Shown: piece by piece, positions 1-10,892 of the stretch | Layout: every line of letters starts with the position of its first letter | How positions within the stretch are numbered: the first letter of the stretch is position 1 | Source: Parafrankia sp. EUN1f | GTDB taxonomy: Bacteria; Actinomycetota; Actinomycetes; Frankiales; Frankiaceae | Assembly: GCF_000177675.1 (NCBI RefSeq) | Contig: NZ_ADGX01000014.1 | Coordinates: 29,301 to 93,300 of the forward strand | Length of the DNA: 64,000 bases | Reading direction: 5' to 3' | The notes under the pieces: generated by a model | Told to the model about the DNA's origin: nothing | What the model saw: only the letters and a program-made list of their open reading frames with translations | Database searches by the model: none | Position numbers and translations under genes: made by a program

Positions 1-2229
1 GGCCAGCGCAAGCCGGTCGCGTCCTGCACGACCACGGTCGCCGCGGACATGGTGGTGAAGACCCAGCTCTCCTCGCCGGTGGCCGCGAAGGCCCAGGCGG
101 GGACGCTGGAGTTCCTTCTCCTCAACCACCCGCTCGACTGCCCGATCTGCGACAAGGGCGGTGAGTGCCCGCTGCAGAACCAGTCGATGGCGAACGGCGC
201 CGCCACCTCCCGGTTCAAGGAGACGAAGCGGGCCTACCCCAAGCCGCTGGCGATCTCCACCCAGATCCTGCTGGACCGCGAGCGCTGCGTGCTGTGCGCG
301 CGGTGTACCCGGTTCTCCGCGCAGATCGCCGGTGACCCGTTCATCGAGCTGTTCGAGCGGGGCGCGGCCGAGCAGGTCGCCGTCAGCGACGGGCAGCCGT
401 TCTCGTCCTACTTCTCCGGCAACACCGTGCAGATCTGCCCGGTCGGCGCGCTCACCAGCGCCGCCTACCGGTTCCGGGCCCGGCCGTTCGACCTGGTGTC
501 GACGCCGACGTCCTGCGAGCACTGCGCGGCCGGCTGCTCGCTGCGCACCGACCACCGTCGCGGCAAGGTGACCCGGCGCCTCGCCGCCGAGGACCCGGCG
601 GTGAACGAGGAGTGGAACTGCGACAAGGGCCGCTTCGCGTTCACCTACGCCCGCCAGGCCGATCGGCTCACCACCCCGCTGATCCGCGACGACAACACCG
701 GTGAGCTGGTCGAGGCCAGCTGGTCCGAGGCGTTGGAGTACGCGGCCCGGGGGCTGGCCGAGTGCCGCGACCGCAACGGTGTCGGCGTCCTGGCCGGCGG
801 CCGGCTGACCCGCGAGGACGCCTACGCCTACGCCAAGTTCGCCCGGCTGGCGCTGCGCACCAACGACGTGGACTTCCGCGCCCGCCCGCACTCCGCCGAG
901 GAGGAGGCCTTCCTCGGCAGCGTCGTCGCGGGCACCGGGATCGGTGTCACCTACGCCGATCTGGAGGCCGCGCCCGCCGTCCTGCTCGTGGCGTTCGAGC
1001 CCGAGGAGGAGTCCGCCGTCGTCTTCCTGCGGCTGCGCAAGGCCGCCACCAAGCGCGGCACCGCGGTGCACGCGCTCGCGCCGCTGACCACCCGTGGGCT
1101 GCGCAAGCTGGCCGGCACGCTGATCCCGGTCCTGCCCGGCGGCGAGGCCGCGGTGCTGGACGAGCTGGCAGCCGGGTCGTCGGCCACCGTCGAGGCGCTG
1201 CGCGCCCCCGGTGCGGTGATCCTGGTCGGCTCCCGGGCCGCCGAGTCACCCGGTGCGCTGTCGGCGGCCCTGCGGCTCGCCGCGGCCACCGGCGCCGCGC
1301 TGGCCTGGGTTCCACGCCGCGCCGGTGAGCGCGGGGCGGTCTCCGCCGGCCTGCTGCCGTCGCTGCTTCCGGGCGGGCGCCCGGTGGCGGACGTCGGTGC
1401 CCGCGCCGAGGTCGAGTCCTTCTGGGGCGCTCCGCTGCTCGGCGCGCCGGGCCGGGACACCGCCGGCATCCTGGCCGCCGCCGAGGCGGGCCGGCTCGAC
1501 GCGGTCATCGTCGCCGGCGTGGACGCCGAGGACCTGCCCGACCCGGCCGGCGCGCTGGCCACCCTGGCCCGGGTGCCGTTCTGCGTGTCGCTGGAGATCC
1601 GCCGCTCGTCCATCGCGGCGGTCGCGGACGTGGTGTTCCCGGTCGCTCCGGTCGCGGAGAAGGCGGGCGCGTTCGTGAACTGGGAGGGGCGCCTGCGCCC
1701 GTTCCAGCGGGCGCTGGACACCCCCGCGCTGCCCGACCTGCGGGTGCTGCACCTGCTCGCCGCCGAGATGGGCGTCGACCTGCTCCTGCCGGATGCGGGC
1801 GCGGCCGCGCGGGAGCTGAACGAGCTCGGCCGGGCCGGCGACGAGACCCACCGCAGCCAGCCGCCGACCGACATCGGGCTCGCCCCGGCGACCGCCGGGC
1901 CGGGGGAGGCGCTGCTCGCGACCTGGCACCTCAACCTCGACGACGGTGCCCTGCAGGCCGGTGAGATCTACCTCGCCGGGACCGCGCGCCCGCCGCGTCT
2001 GCTGCTGTCCGCGGCGACTGCGGCCGAGATCGGCGCGGTCGAGGGCCAGCCGGTCACCGCGAGCACGGCCCGCGGTTCGGTGACCCTGCCGCTGGAGATC
2101 ATCGAGATGCCGGACCGGGTGGTCTGGGTACCGACCCACTCCCCGGGCTCCCACGTCCGCCGTTCGCTGGCGGAGCACGCCGGGGTGCTGGTCCGCCTCA
2201 CCACCGACATCACCGGAGGCCGGGCATGA
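1..2229 (+). CDS. nuoG: NADH-quinone oxidoreductase subunit G (5' end outside window)
   Basis: Large iron-sulfur subunit of the peripheral arm of respiratory complex I, passing electrons from NADH toward quinone. The open frame runs in from base 1, so the N-terminus is missing; the ATG at 49 is internal. Numbering from base 1, a His/Cys3 cluster motif ([17 protein letters not shown], about residue 43), a CVLCARC cluster (about 95) with CPVGAL (about 146), and a molybdopterin-oxidoreductase-type 4Fe-4S motif (CEHCAAGC near 172, NCDKGRF near 207) are visible. The long Ala-rich C-terminal domain is the inactive molybdopterin-like domain of the family. Its stop overlaps the nuoH start as ATGA, so translation is probably coupled. 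Confidence 0.97.
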   Translation, partial: GQRKPVASCTTTVAADMVVKTQLSSPVAAKAQAGTLEFLLLNHPLDCPICDKGGECPLQNQSMANGAATSRFKETKRAYPKPLAISTQILLDRERCVLCARCTRFSAQIAGDPFIELFERGAAEQVAVSDGQPFSSYFSGNTVQICPVGALTSAAYRFRARPFDLVSTPTSCEHCAAGCSLRTDHRRGKVTRRLAAEDPAVNEEWNCDKGRFAFTYARQADRLTTPLIRDDNTGELVEASWSEALEYAARGLAECRDRNGVGVLAGGRLTREDAYAYAKFARLALRTNDVDFRARPHSAEEEAFLGSVVAGTGIGVTYADLEAAPAVLLVAFEPEEESAVVFLRLRKAATKRGTAVHALAPLTTRGLRKLAGTLIPVLPGGEAAVLDELAAGSSATVEALRAPGAVILVGSRAAESPGALSAALRLAAATGAALAWVPRRAGERGAVSAGLLPSLLPGGRPVADVGARAEVESFWGAPLLGAPGRDTAGILAAAEAGRLDAVIVAGVDAEDLPDPAGALATLARVPFCVSLEIRRSSIAAVADVVFPVAPVAEKAGAFVNWEGRLRPFQRALDTPALPDLRVLHLLAAEMGVDLLLPDAGAAARELNELGRAGDETHRSQPPTDIGLAPATAGPGEALLATWHLNLDDGALQAGEIYLAGTARPPRLLLSAATAAEIGAVEGQPVTASTARGSVTLPLEIIEMPDRVVWVPTHSPGSHVRRSLAEHAGVLVRLTTDITGGRA

Positions 2230-3560
2230 CCGGGACCTCGACGCTCCTGCTCGCCGCGAACGTCGGCGACCCGGACACATCCGTCCTCACCGACGACCCG
2301 TTCTGGCTCATCCTGCTCAAAGCGGTCGTGGTCTTCGGGTTCCTGCTCGTGATGACGCTGTTCTCGATCGTCTTCGAGCGCAAGGTCGTCGCGAAGATGC
2401 AGCAGCGGATCGGGCCGAACCGGCACGGCCCGCGCGGCTGGCTGCAGAGCCTCGCCGACGGCGTGAAGCTCATGCTCAAGGAAGACATCATCCCGGCGCT
2501 GGCCGACAAGCCGATCTTCATCCTGGCGCCGATCATCTCGGCGGTGCCGGCGTTCGCGGCGTTCGCCTGCATCCCGTTCGGGCCCGAGGTGTCGATCTTC
2601 GGTGAGCGCACCCTGCTGCAGCTCGCGGACCTGCCGGTCGGCGTGCTGTACCTGCTGGCGGCCGCGTCGATCGGGGTATACGGCCTGATCCTCTCCGGCT
2701 GGTCCAGCGGGTCGACGTACCCGCTGCTGGGCTCGCTGCGGTCGGCCGCGCAGATCATCTCCTACGAGGTCGCGATGGGCCTGGCGTTCGTCGCGGTCTT
2801 CATCTACGCCGGCACGCTCAGCACCGCGGGCATCGTGCAGAGCCAGCACGACTGGTGGTATGTCGCGCTGCTGCCGTCGTTCGTCCTGTACGTCATCGCG
2901 ATGGTCGGTGAGACGAACCGGACCCCCTTCGACCTGCCCGAGGCCGAGGGCGAGCTGGTCGGTGGCTTCCACACCGAGTACAGCTCGATCAAGTTCGCGT
3001 TCTTCTTCCTCGCCGAGTACATCAACATGGTCACCGTGTCGGCGATCGCGACCACGCTGTTCCTCGGCGGCTGGCAGCCGCCGCCGATTCCGGGGCTGTC
3101 CGGGCTGGACCACGGGTGGTTCCCGCTGATCTGGTTCGTCGGCAAGCTGCTGGCGTTCATCTTCTTCTTCATCTGGCTGCGGGGAACGCTGCCGCGGCTG
3201 CGCTACGACCAGTTCATGGCCTTCGGCTGGAAGGTCCTGATCCCGGTCGGACTCGTCTGGGTGTGCGCGGTCGCCACGTTCCGCGCCTACCAGCAGCACG
3301 TCACCGACCGGACACCCTGGCTCATCGGCTTCGGGGTCGTGGTCGGCATCCTGCTCATCGTCGCGATCATCGATCCGGGCGCGGCCAAGGCAGCGCGCGA
3401 GCAGGAGGAGGCCGAGCGGGAACGGGCCGAATCGGCTCCGAGCCTGGACAACATTCCCTGGCCGCCGCCGCAGGGCGGCCCGGCACGGGCGATCGCCGGG
3501 CTCGACAAGGGAAACACCACCGTCATCCCCGCGGGCGCCGGCCCGCGTCAGGAGAGCTGA
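2226..3560 (+). CDS. nuoH: NADH-quinone oxidoreductase subunit H
   Basis: Membrane subunit of complex I that forms the quinone-binding chamber at the junction with the peripheral arm. The conserved loop [17 protein letters not shown] (about residue 62) and the [16 protein letters not shown] loop (about residue 231) are present, between multiple hydrophobic segments. At 444 residues it is longer than the E. coli protein (about 325); the excess is a charged, probably cytoplasmic C-terminal tail rich in Glu, Ala and Pro, as seen in other actinobacterial NuoH. The ATG overlaps the nuoG stop by four bases. Confidence 0.98.
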   Translation: MTGTSTLLLAANVGDPDTSVLTDDPFWLILLKAVVVFGFLLVMTLFSIVFERKVVAKMQQRIGPNRHGPRGWLQSLADGVKLMLKEDIIPALADKPIFILAPIISAVPAFAAFACIPFGPEVSIFGERTLLQLADLPVGVLYLLAAASIGVYGLILSGWSSGSTYPLLGSLRSAAQIISYEVAMGLAFVAVFIYAGTLSTAGIVQSQHDWWYVALLPSFVLYVIAMVGETNRTPFDLPEAEGELVGGFHTEYSSIKFAFFFLAEYINMVTVSAIATTLFLGGWQPPPIPGLSGLDHGWFPLIWFVGKLLAFIFFFIWLRGTLPRLRYDQFMAFGWKVLIPVGLVWVCAVATFRAYQQHVTDRTPWLIGFGVVVGILLIVAIIDPGAAKAAREQEEAERERAESAPSLDNIPWPPPQGGPARAIAGLDKGNTTVIPAGAGPRQES

Positions 3561-3563
3561 ACC

Positions 3564-4235
3564 ATGGGGATCCTCGACCCCTACAAGGGTTTCGGCGTCA
3601 CCTTCTCGACGATGTTCAAGAAGCCGACGACCGAGCAGTACCCGGAGTACAAGAAGGAGACGGCGCCGCGGTTCCACGGGCGTCACCAGCTCAACCGGCA
3701 CCCCGACGGGCTGGAGAAGTGCGTCGGGTGCGAGCTGTGCGCCTGGGCCTGCCCGGCGGACGCGATCTACGTCGAGGGCGCGGACAACACCGACGAGGAG
3801 CGTTACTCCCCGGGTGAGCGGTACGGCCGCGTCTACCAGATCAACTACCTGCGCTGCATCCTGTGCGGGCTGTGCATCGAGGCATGCCCGACCCGGGCGC
3901 TCACGATGTCGAACGAGTACGAGCTCGCCGACGACAGCCGCCAGGACCTGATCTTCACCAAGGAGCAGCTCCTCGCGCCGCTGCGGGAGGGGATGCAGGC
4001 ACCGCCGCATCCGATGTTCCTCGGCGAGAGCGAGACCGACTACTACACCCGCGACCCCGAGGCCCCGCTGCCCTGGCAGGTCGGCAGCGACACCCAGGCG
4101 GACGGCGACACCCAGGCGGACGGCGACACCCAGACGGGCGGCGACACCCAGACGGGCGGCGACACCCAGACGGGCGGCGACACCCAGACGGGCGCGGTGC
4201 CAGCCAACGGCGCGGGTTCGGAGCGGGCGCGATGA
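3564..4235 (+). CDS. nuoI: NADH-quinone oxidoreductase subunit I with repeat-containing C-terminal tail
   Basis: Complex I subunit carrying the two 4Fe-4S clusters (N6a/N6b) that hand electrons to the quinone site. Both ferredoxin-type motifs are intact: [12 protein letters not shown] (residues about 53-64) and [12 protein letters not shown] (about 98-109). The start has a good ribosome site (GGAGAG about 9 bases upstream). The conserved domain ends near residue 170; it is followed by six tandem hexapeptides of the form DTQxxG and a short Ala/Gly end. The tail is not needed for cluster binding and looks like a recently expanded 18-bp repeat. The stop overlaps the nuoJ ATG. Confidence 0.98.
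   Translation: MGILDPYKGFGVTFSTMFKKPTTEQYPEYKKETAPRFHGRHQLNRHPDGLEKCVGCELCAWACPADAIYVEGADNTDEERYSPGERYGRVYQINYLRCILCGLCIEACPTRALTMSNEYELADDSRQDLIFTKEQLLAPLREGMQAPPHPMFLGESETDYYTRDPEAPLPWQVGSDTQADGDTQADGDTQTGGDTQTGGDTQTGGDTQTGAVPANGAGSERAR
4089..4196 (+). repeat. Six 18-bp in-frame tandem repeats in nuoI
   Basis: Six copies of an 18-bp unit (GACACCCAGACGGGCGGC and variants) encode DTQADG twice and DTQTG(G/A) four times. The unit is a multiple of three, so copy number can change without breaking the frame. Confidence 0.95.
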
Positions 4236-5185
4236 GCCCGCAGATCCTCGCCCAGGCGGCCGAGATCACCAGCACGTCGAACGGCGAGGCCTGGACCTTC
4301 TGGCTGCTCGCGCCGGTGGCGCTGATCGCCGGGCTCGGGATGGTGCTGATGCGCAGCGCCGTGCACTCGGCGTTGCTGCTCGTGGTGAACCTGTTCTGCG
4401 TGGCGGTGTTCTACCTGCTCCAGGACGCGCCCTTCCTGGGTTTCGTCCAGATCATCGTCTATACCGGCGCGATCATGGTTCTGTTCCTGTTCGTGCTGAT
4501 GCTGGTCGGGGTGGACTCGTCCGACTCACTCGTCGAGACGCTGCGCGGCCAGCGAATCGCCGCGGTGATCCTCGGCCTGGGCTTCGCCGGGCTGCTGGTC
4601 TTCCCGATCGGGCGGGCGATCGACGGCGGCAGCGCCGCCGGCCTCGACGCGGCGAACTCCGAGGGCAACGTCACGGCGATCGGGAAGCTGCTCTTCAGCG
4701 AGTACGTCTTCGTCTTCGAGGCGATCTCGGCACTGCTCGTCGTGGCCGCCATCGGGACGATGGTGCTCGGCCACCGTGAGCACACCGGCGAGAAGCTGAC
4801 GCAGAAGGAGCGGATGCGCCGCCGCTTCACCGAGGGCGGCCCGATCACCCCGCGGCCCGGGCCGAAGGTCTTCGCGATCAACCCGGATCTGGAGCAGGCC
4901 GTGCGCGGCTCCGGGGAGCCGGCGGTCGTCGGCGGTCCGTCCCACGACGAGGGGCCGGACGCGAGCGGTACCGGCGGCACCGGCCTCGGGGGTCCTGGCT
5001 CCTCCGGGCCTTCCGGCGGTCCCGGTTCAGGCGGGCCCGATTCAGGCGACTCCGGAGCAGGCGGTCCCCAGGTCGGCGGCGGCGGTCAGCATGTCAACGG
5101 CTCCGCCGTGGCGGAGGACGCGGACGGCGCGAACGCTGTCGGCGAGGCGGCGCCGGTCGGCGCGGGCAGCGGGGGTGGTCGGTGA
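4232..5185 (+). CDS. nuoJ: NADH-quinone oxidoreductase subunit J with long Gly/Ser/Pro tail
   Basis: Membrane subunit of the proton-pumping arm of complex I. The start is the ATG at 4232, overlapping the nuoI stop (ATGA); the frame is open further upstream inside nuoI but that part is not NuoJ-like. Five hydrophobic segments occupy about residues 15-190, including the conserved [20 protein letters not shown] stretch with the pi-bulge region. From about residue 225 the protein turns into a low-complexity tail of Gly, Ser, Pro and Asp with no recognisable domain. It overlaps the nuoK start as GTGA. Confidence 0.96.
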   Translation: MSPQILAQAAEITSTSNGEAWTFWLLAPVALIAGLGMVLMRSAVHSALLLVVNLFCVAVFYLLQDAPFLGFVQIIVYTGAIMVLFLFVLMLVGVDSSDSLVETLRGQRIAAVILGLGFAGLLVFPIGRAIDGGSAAGLDAANSEGNVTAIGKLLFSEYVFVFEAISALLVVAAIGTMVLGHREHTGEKLTQKERMRRRFTEGGPITPRPGPKVFAINPDLEQAVRGSGEPAVVGGPSHDEGPDASGTGGTGLGGPGSSGPSGGPGSGGPDSGDSGAGGPQVGGGGQHVNGSAVAEDADGANAVGEAAPVGAGSGGGR

Positions 5186-5481
5186 ACCCGGCGAACTATC
5201 TGATCCTGGCGGGGCTGCTGTTCACCATCGGGGCGACGGGTGTCCTGGTCCGCCGCAACGCGATCGTCGTGTTCATGTCCATCGAGCTGATGCTCAACTC
5301 GGTGAACCTGACGCTGGTGACGTTCTCCCGGATCCACGGGACGCTGGAGGGCCAGATCATGGCCTTCTTCGTCATGGTGGTGGCCGCCGCCGAGGTGGTC
5401 GTGGGCCTCGCGATCATCCTGGCGATCTTCCGGACGCGCAGATCCGCCTCCGTCGACGACGTGAACCTGCTGAAGTACTGA
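5182..5481 (+). CDS. nuoK: NADH-quinone oxidoreductase subunit K
   Basis: Small three-helix subunit of complex I, related to MrpC antiporter subunits. The 99-residue length is standard. The two conserved membrane glutamates are visible, in the [12 protein letters not shown] helix (about residue 36) and the [11 protein letters not shown] helix (about 72). GTG start overlapping the nuoJ stop. Confidence 0.98.
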   Translation: MNPANYLILAGLLFTIGATGVLVRRNAIVVFMSIELMLNSVNLTLVTFSRIHGTLEGQIMAFFVMVVAAAEVVVGLAIILAIFRTRRSASVDDVNLLKY

Positions 5482-5550
5482 GCCATTTCCATCTCACGGT
5501 GTACGGCCGGATACCGCAGGTCGGCGCCGACGGTGGAAAAGACTCACTGA

Positions 5551-5591
5551 ACCCTTTCGACGTACTCGGGACCCTTTTCGACGTACTCGGG
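5551..5591 (+). repeat. 20-bp direct repeat in the nuoK-nuoL spacer
   Basis: Two adjacent copies of (A)CCCTTTTCGACGTACTCGGG lie in the 277-bp nuoK-nuoL spacer, the only sizeable spacer inside this part of the nuo operon. I see no gene or clear terminator in the spacer. Confidence 0.85.
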
Positions 5592-5758
5592 CCTCCTCCA
5601 GGCCTGTCCCCGGCCGCCGCAGGCGCGGCCGCGACCGGGACCTCCGGTCACGGAAGAACGGACGACACTGCAGTGACGCTTTGCGCAACAGGGGCGGCGC
5701 GGCCCGGACCACCTGCGGTGGCCCTGGCGCTGGCGCACGCGCCCGGAACCGGACCACG

Positions 5759-7744
5759 ATGAGCGCCCCCGCGGCCCTCCTCGCGGCCGAGGAGCACGGC
5801 GGTGGGGCCGTGCACTACGCCACCGCGTCCGGGGCGTTCTCGCTGACCTGGCTGCTCATCGCACTTCCGCTGGCCGGGGCGGCGATCCTCCTGCTCGGCG
5901 GGAAGCGCACCGACCGGTGGGGCCACCTGCTCGGCACGGCCACGGCGGCGGCGTCGTTCGTCGTCGGCCTGGTGCTGTTCTTCGGGCTGCTCGACCGCGG
6001 CGGCGACGGCCGCGCGGTCTCCCAGCACCTGTTCAGCTGGGTGCCGGTCAACGGTTTCCAGGTGGACGTCGGCCTGCTGGTCGACCAGCTCTCCGTTCTG
6101 TTCGTGCTGCTGATCACCGGTGTGGGCACGCTGATCCACATCTACTCGATCGGCTACATGTCGCACGATCCGGGCCGGCGGCGCTTCTTCGCCTACATGA
6201 ACCTCTTCCTGGCCTCGATGCTGCTGCTGGTGCTGGGCAACAACTTCCTGGTCCTCTACGGCGGGTGGGAGCTGGTCGGCCTCTCCTCCTTCCTGCTCAT
6301 CAAGTTCTGGGAGTACAAGCCCGCGGCGGCCACCGCCGCGAACAAGGCCTTCTACATGAACCGGGTCGGTGACGTCGGCCTGGCGCTCGCGATCATGTTC
6401 ATGTTCGCCACCGTCGGCAGCACCAACTACGACGACGTGTTCGGCGCCGCCGCCGCGGACGTGATCGGGTACGGGACCATCAGCGCGATGGCGCTGCTGC
6501 TCCTGCTCGGCGCCTGCGGCAAGTCCGGCCAGTTCCCGCTGCAGGCCTGGCTCCCGGACGCCATGGAGGGCCCGACCCCGATCTCGGCGCTGATCCACGC
6601 GGCGACGATGGTCACCGCCGGCGTGTACCTGATCGTCCGCTCGGCTCCGATCTTCGACCAGACGCAGGCCGCGCGCACCGTGGTCCTGATCATCGGCGCC
6701 GTCACGATCATGATCGGGTGCGTCATCGGCTGCGCCTACGACGACATCAAGAAGGTCCTGGCGTACTCGACGGTCAGCCAGATCGGCTACATGTTCCTGG
6801 CCGTCGGGCTCGGGCCCGCGGGATACGCGCTGGGCATCATGCACCTGCTCGCGCACGGCTTCTTCAAGGCCGGCCTCTTCCTCGGGTCCGGCTCCGTCAT
6901 CCACGCGATGGACGACGAGCAGGACATGCGCCGCTACGGAAACCTGCGCAAGTACATGCCGATCACCTGGATCACCTTCGGGCTCGGCTACCTGGCGATC
7001 ATCGGCTTCCCGGGCCTGTCCGGCTTCTTCACCAAGGACCGGATCATCGAGACCGCGCTGGCCAAGGGCGGCACGAGCGGCTACGTCCTCGGTGGCGTGG
7101 CCCTGCTCGGCGCCGGGATCACCGCCTTCTACATGACCCGGCTGTTCCTGATGACCTTCCACGGCGAGGAGCGCTGGGCGCACGACGGGCCGGAGGCGAA
7201 GCACCCGCACGAGTCGCCGGCCAGCATGACCGGCCCGATGCTGCTGCTGGCGGTCGGCTCCGTGTTCGCCGGTGGTCTGTTCGTCCTCGGTGACTCGATG
7301 CAGAACTGGCTCGCCCCGGTGGTCGGCGAGCACGGCGAGGCCCATCACGACATCTCGCCGGCCGTGGTCACCGCGCTCACGCTGGTCGTCTCGGCCGGTG
7401 GTTTCGCCGGCGCCTTCCTGCGCTACCAGCTCCGCCCGGTCGAGGCCGTCGCCCGGACCGACGCCGAGGTCAGCGTGCTGACCGTCGCCGCGCGGCACGA
7501 CCTCTATGCGAACACGATCAACGAGACCGTCGCCATGCGGCCGGGGCAGTACCTGACCCGCTTCCTGGTATGGGCGGACAACGTCGGGATCGACGGCTTC
7601 GTGCGCGGCAGCGCTGCGGCCATCGGTGGACTGTCCGGCCGGCTGCGACGCACCCAGACCGGCTTCGTCCGGTCCTACGCACTGTCGATGTTGGGAGGTA
7701 CCGTCCTCGTGGTCGGTGCTCTGCTGCTGACCAGGGCCGGCTGA
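5759..7744 (+). CDS. nuoL: NADH-quinone oxidoreductase subunit L
   Basis: Largest antiporter-like, proton-pumping subunit of complex I. Conserved features include the [14 protein letters not shown] helix with the key Glu, [16 protein letters not shown] with the central Lys, and [12 protein letters not shown]. About 661 residues, near the family norm of about 610-660, with many membrane helices. I chose the ATG at 5759 because the frame upstream (to 5681) is Arg/Gly-rich and unlike NuoL; no strong ribosome site is visible, so the start is less certain than the gene. nuoM follows after one base. Confidence 0.97.
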   Translation: MSAPAALLAAEEHGGGAVHYATASGAFSLTWLLIALPLAGAAILLLGGKRTDRWGHLLGTATAAASFVVGLVLFFGLLDRGGDGRAVSQHLFSWVPVNGFQVDVGLLVDQLSVLFVLLITGVGTLIHIYSIGYMSHDPGRRRFFAYMNLFLASMLLLVLGNNFLVLYGGWELVGLSSFLLIKFWEYKPAAATAANKAFYMNRVGDVGLALAIMFMFATVGSTNYDDVFGAAAADVIGYGTISAMALLLLLGACGKSGQFPLQAWLPDAMEGPTPISALIHAATMVTAGVYLIVRSAPIFDQTQAARTVVLIIGAVTIMIGCVIGCAYDDIKKVLAYSTVSQIGYMFLAVGLGPAGYALGIMHLLAHGFFKAGLFLGSGSVIHAMDDEQDMRRYGNLRKYMPITWITFGLGYLAIIGFPGLSGFFTKDRIIETALAKGGTSGYVLGGVALLGAGITAFYMTRLFLMTFHGEERWAHDGPEAKHPHESPASMTGPMLLLAVGSVFAGGLFVLGDSMQNWLAPVVGEHGEAHHDISPAVVTALTLVVSAGGFAGAFLRYQLRPVEAVARTDAEVSVLTVAARHDLYANTINETVAMRPGQYLTRFLVWADNVGIDGFVRGSAAAIGGLSGRLRRTQTGFVRSYALSMLGGTVLVVGALLLTRAG

Positions 7745-7745
7745 C

Positions 7746-9311
7746 ATGAGTACGGCTCCCTGGCTGACGATCATGCTGATCGTCCCCGCGGTCGGTTCGC
7801 TTCTGGTCGCGCTGCTTCCGCGCCGCTCCGCGCTGCTCGCCAAGCAGCTCGCACTGGCCGTCTCGCTGGTCGTGCTGGTGCTCGCGGTGCTGGCCACCGC
7901 CGCCTACGACCCGGACAAGGCCGGCTTCCAGTTCGGCCAGAAGCACGAATGGATCAAGCAGTTCGGCGTCTCCTACTCGGTCGGCGCCGACGGCATCTCG
8001 CTGGTGCTGATGCTGCTCGCCGCGCTGCTGGTCCCGGTGGTCGTGCTGGCCTCCTGGGACGAGGCGGACAACGTCAACCGGTCCGTCCCGGCGTTCTTTG
8101 CGCTGCTGCTGGCGCTGGAGACGGGCATGATCGGCGTCTTCGCGGCGACCGACGTGTTCCTCTTCTACGTCTTCTTCGAGGCCATGCTCATCCCGATGTA
8201 CTTCCTCATCGGGAGCTACGGGCCCGTCGAGGAGAAGGCGCAGCGGTCGTACGCGGCGGTGAAGTTCCTGCTCTACAGCCTGTTCGGCGGGCTGCTGATG
8301 CTCGCCGCGGTGATCGGCCTCTACGTGCTCTCCTCGCAGCAGTTCGACACCGGCGGCACGTTCGACTTCGCCACGCTGCGCCAGCACCTGGTCATCACGC
8401 CGGACACGCAGAAGCTGCTCTTCCTCGGCTTCTTCATCGCCTTCGCGATCAAGGCGCCGTTGTTCCCGTTCCACACCTGGCTGCCCGACGCCGGTGCCCA
8501 GTCGCCGACCGGTGGCGCCGTGCTGCTCGTCGGCGTCCTGGACAAGGTCGGCACGTTCGGCCTCATCCGCTACTGCATCCCGCTGTTCCCGGACGCCTCC
8601 GAGTACTTCGCGCCGATGGTGCTGGCGCTCGCGGTGATCGGCATCTTCTACGGCGCGCTGCTGGCGATCGGGCAACGGGACATGAAACGCCTGGTCGCCT
8701 ACACCTCGCTGGCGCACTTCGGGTTCATCGCGCTGGGCACGTTCGCCTTCACCTCGCAGGCCGGGACCGGCGCCGTGCTCTACATGGTCAACCACGGCCT
8801 GTCGACCGGCCTGCTGTTCGTGGTGGTCGGCTTCCTGGTCTCCCGCCAGGGCAGCCGGGACGTCGGCGCCTACGGCGGCATGGCCCAGGTGACACCGATG
8901 CTCGCCGGGGTGTTCCTGATCGCCGGCCTCTCCTCGCTGGCGCTGCCGGGGACGAACAGCTTCGTGAGCGAGTTCCTCGTCCTGGTGGGGACGTTCACCG
9001 AGTACCGCGCGCTGGCGATCGTCGCGACCTGCGGGATCGTGCTGGCCGCGATCTACATCCTGTTCCTGTACCAGCGCACGATGACCGGTCCGGTGAAGGA
9101 CGAGAAGCTTCGCCTCGTCAAGGACCTGAGCGTGCGGGAACGGGTCGTGGTCGCGCCGATGGTGGCGCTGATCATCGGGCTCGGGGTCTACCCGAAGCCG
9201 CTGCTTGACATCATCACGCCCGCGGTGACCAGCACGTTCGAGGACATCGGGAAGTCCGACCCGGCCCCGACGGCCCCGGTGGCCGCAACGCAGTCCGGAG
9301 GCCATTCGTGA
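7746..9311 (+). CDS. nuoM: NADH-quinone oxidoreductase subunit M
   Basis: Antiporter-like proton-pumping subunit of the complex I membrane arm, 521 residues. The FFEAMLIPMYFLIG helix carries the conserved Glu and KAPLFPFHTWLPDA the conserved Lys; AQSPTGGAVLLVGVLDKVG and MVNHGLSTGLLF are also typical. It begins one base after nuoL and its stop overlaps the nuoN GTG, so it is part of the same translation-coupled operon. Confidence 0.98.
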   Translation: MSTAPWLTIMLIVPAVGSLLVALLPRRSALLAKQLALAVSLVVLVLAVLATAAYDPDKAGFQFGQKHEWIKQFGVSYSVGADGISLVLMLLAALLVPVVVLASWDEADNVNRSVPAFFALLLALETGMIGVFAATDVFLFYVFFEAMLIPMYFLIGSYGPVEEKAQRSYAAVKFLLYSLFGGLLMLAAVIGLYVLSSQQFDTGGTFDFATLRQHLVITPDTQKLLFLGFFIAFAIKAPLFPFHTWLPDAGAQSPTGGAVLLVGVLDKVGTFGLIRYCIPLFPDASEYFAPMVLALAVIGIFYGALLAIGQRDMKRLVAYTSLAHFGFIALGTFAFTSQAGTGAVLYMVNHGLSTGLLFVVVGFLVSRQGSRDVGAYGGMAQVTPMLAGVFLIAGLSSLALPGTNSFVSEFLVLVGTFTEYRALAIVATCGIVLAAIYILFLYQRTMTGPVKDEKLRLVKDLSVRERVVVAPMVALIIGLGVYPKPLLDIITPAVTSTFEDIGKSDPAPTAPVAATQSGGHS

Positions 9312-10885
9312 GCGCGGTTTCGACCGTGGTGGCGCAGGGCGTCACACAGAAGATCACACCACCGTCGATCGAGTACTCGGCGCTCAGCCCGATGCTCATC
9401 CTGTTCGGCGTCGCGCTGGCCGGGGTGCTCGTCGACGCCTTCGCACCGCCGAAGGCGCGGCGGCTGATCCAGCCGCTGCTCGCCGGTGCCGGGTTCATCG
9501 GCGCGTTCGTCGCCGTGGTGCTCCTGCACGCCCGCCGGCAGATCCTCGCGGCCGGCGCGGTGGCCATCGACGGCCCGACCCTGTTCATGCAGGGCACCAT
9601 CCTGGTCTTCGCGGCGCTGGCCGTGCTGCTGGTGGCCGAGCGCTCGCTGGACTCCTCCGGCGGTGCGCTCGTCGCCTCCGCGGCCGTGGTGCCCGGCTCG
9701 AAGGGCTCCACGGCGCAGCGCACCTCCCCGGAGGTGCAGACCGAGGCGTACCCGCTGATGGTCTTCTCGGTCACCGGGATGCTGCTGTTCGTCGCGTCGA
9801 ACAACCTGCTCGTCATGTTCGTCGCGCTGGAGATCCTCTCCCTGCCGCTGTACCTGCTGGCCGGGCTTGCCCGCCGGCGCCGGCTGCTGTCGCAGGAAGC
9901 GGCGATGAAGTACTTCCTGCTCGGCGCGTTCTCCTCCGCCTTCTTTCTGTACGGCGTCGCGTTCGCCTACGGCTACGCCAGCAGCGTCGAGCTCGGCCGG
10001 GTCGCTGACGCGGTCGGCACGGTCGGGAAGAACGACACCTACCTCTACCTGTCGCTCGCGCTGATCGGGGTCGGTCTCTTCTTCAAGATCGGCGCCGCCC
10101 CGTTCCACTCCTGGACGCCGGACGTCTACCAGGGTTCACCGACGCCGATCACCGCCTTCATGGCCGCCGGTACCAAGGTCGCGGCCTTCGGCGCGCTGCT
10201 GCGGGTCTTCTACGTGGCCTTCGGTGGCATGCGGTGGGACTGGCGCCCGGTGATCTGGGCCGTCGCGATCCTCACCATGGTCGTGGGTGCCGTGCTCGCG
10301 CTGACCCAGCGCGACATCAAGCGGATGCTGGCCTACTCGGCCGTCGCGCACGCCGGCTTTCTGCTGGTCGGCATGGCCGGGTCGAACTCCGACGGCCTGC
10401 GCGGCGCGATGTTCTACCTGGTGACCTACGGCTTCACCACCATGGCCGCGTTCGCCGTCGTCTCGCTGGTCCGGACCGGGGACGGCGAGGCCAGCGACCT
10501 GTCCCAGTGGCAGGGCGTGGGCCGCACCTCACCGGTGCTGGCGGGCATCTTCGCCTTCCTGCTGCTCGCACTCGCCGGAATCCCGCTGACCAGCGGCTTC
10601 ACCGGCAAGTTCGCGGTCTTCCAGGCCGCGATCGACGGTGACGCGACCCCGCTGGTCATCGTCGCGCTCGTGTGCAGCGCGATCGCCGCGTTCTTCTACG
10701 TCCGTGTGATCGTTGTCATGTTCTTCTCCGAACCGCTCGCCGACGGTCCTGTCGTCGTCACCCGACCGACGTTGACCTTTGCGACAGTGGGCATCGGCGC
10801 GCTCATGACGCTTCTGCTGGGTGTTGTTCCACAGCCGCTTCTCGACCTGGCGAACACCGCAGCGACCTCCGGCTTCGTACGCTGA
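9308..10885 (+). CDS. nuoN: NADH-quinone oxidoreductase subunit N
   Basis: Third antiporter-like subunit of complex I, 525 residues. FVALEILSLPLYLLAG holds the conserved Glu and FFKIGAAPFHSWTPDVYQG the conserved Lys of the proton channel. A hydrophilic insert near residues 115-140 is seen in many actinobacterial NuoN. GTG start overlapping the nuoM stop. It is the last nuo gene; the polyprenyl synthase begins eight bases later. Confidence 0.98.
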   Translation: MSAVSTVVAQGVTQKITPPSIEYSALSPMLILFGVALAGVLVDAFAPPKARRLIQPLLAGAGFIGAFVAVVLLHARRQILAAGAVAIDGPTLFMQGTILVFAALAVLLVAERSLDSSGGALVASAAVVPGSKGSTAQRTSPEVQTEAYPLMVFSVTGMLLFVASNNLLVMFVALEILSLPLYLLAGLARRRRLLSQEAAMKYFLLGAFSSAFFLYGVAFAYGYASSVELGRVADAVGTVGKNDTYLYLSLALIGVGLFFKIGAAPFHSWTPDVYQGSPTPITAFMAAGTKVAAFGALLRVFYVAFGGMRWDWRPVIWAVAILTMVVGAVLALTQRDIKRMLAYSAVAHAGFLLVGMAGSNSDGLRGAMFYLVTYGFTTMAAFAVVSLVRTGDGEASDLSQWQGVGRTSPVLAGIFAFLLLALAGIPLTSGFTGKFAVFQAAIDGDATPLVIVALVCSAIAAFFYVRVIVVMFFSEPLADGPVVVTRPTLTFATVGIGALMTLLLGVVPQPLLDLANTAATSGFVR

Positions 10886-10892
10886 TGGTGGT

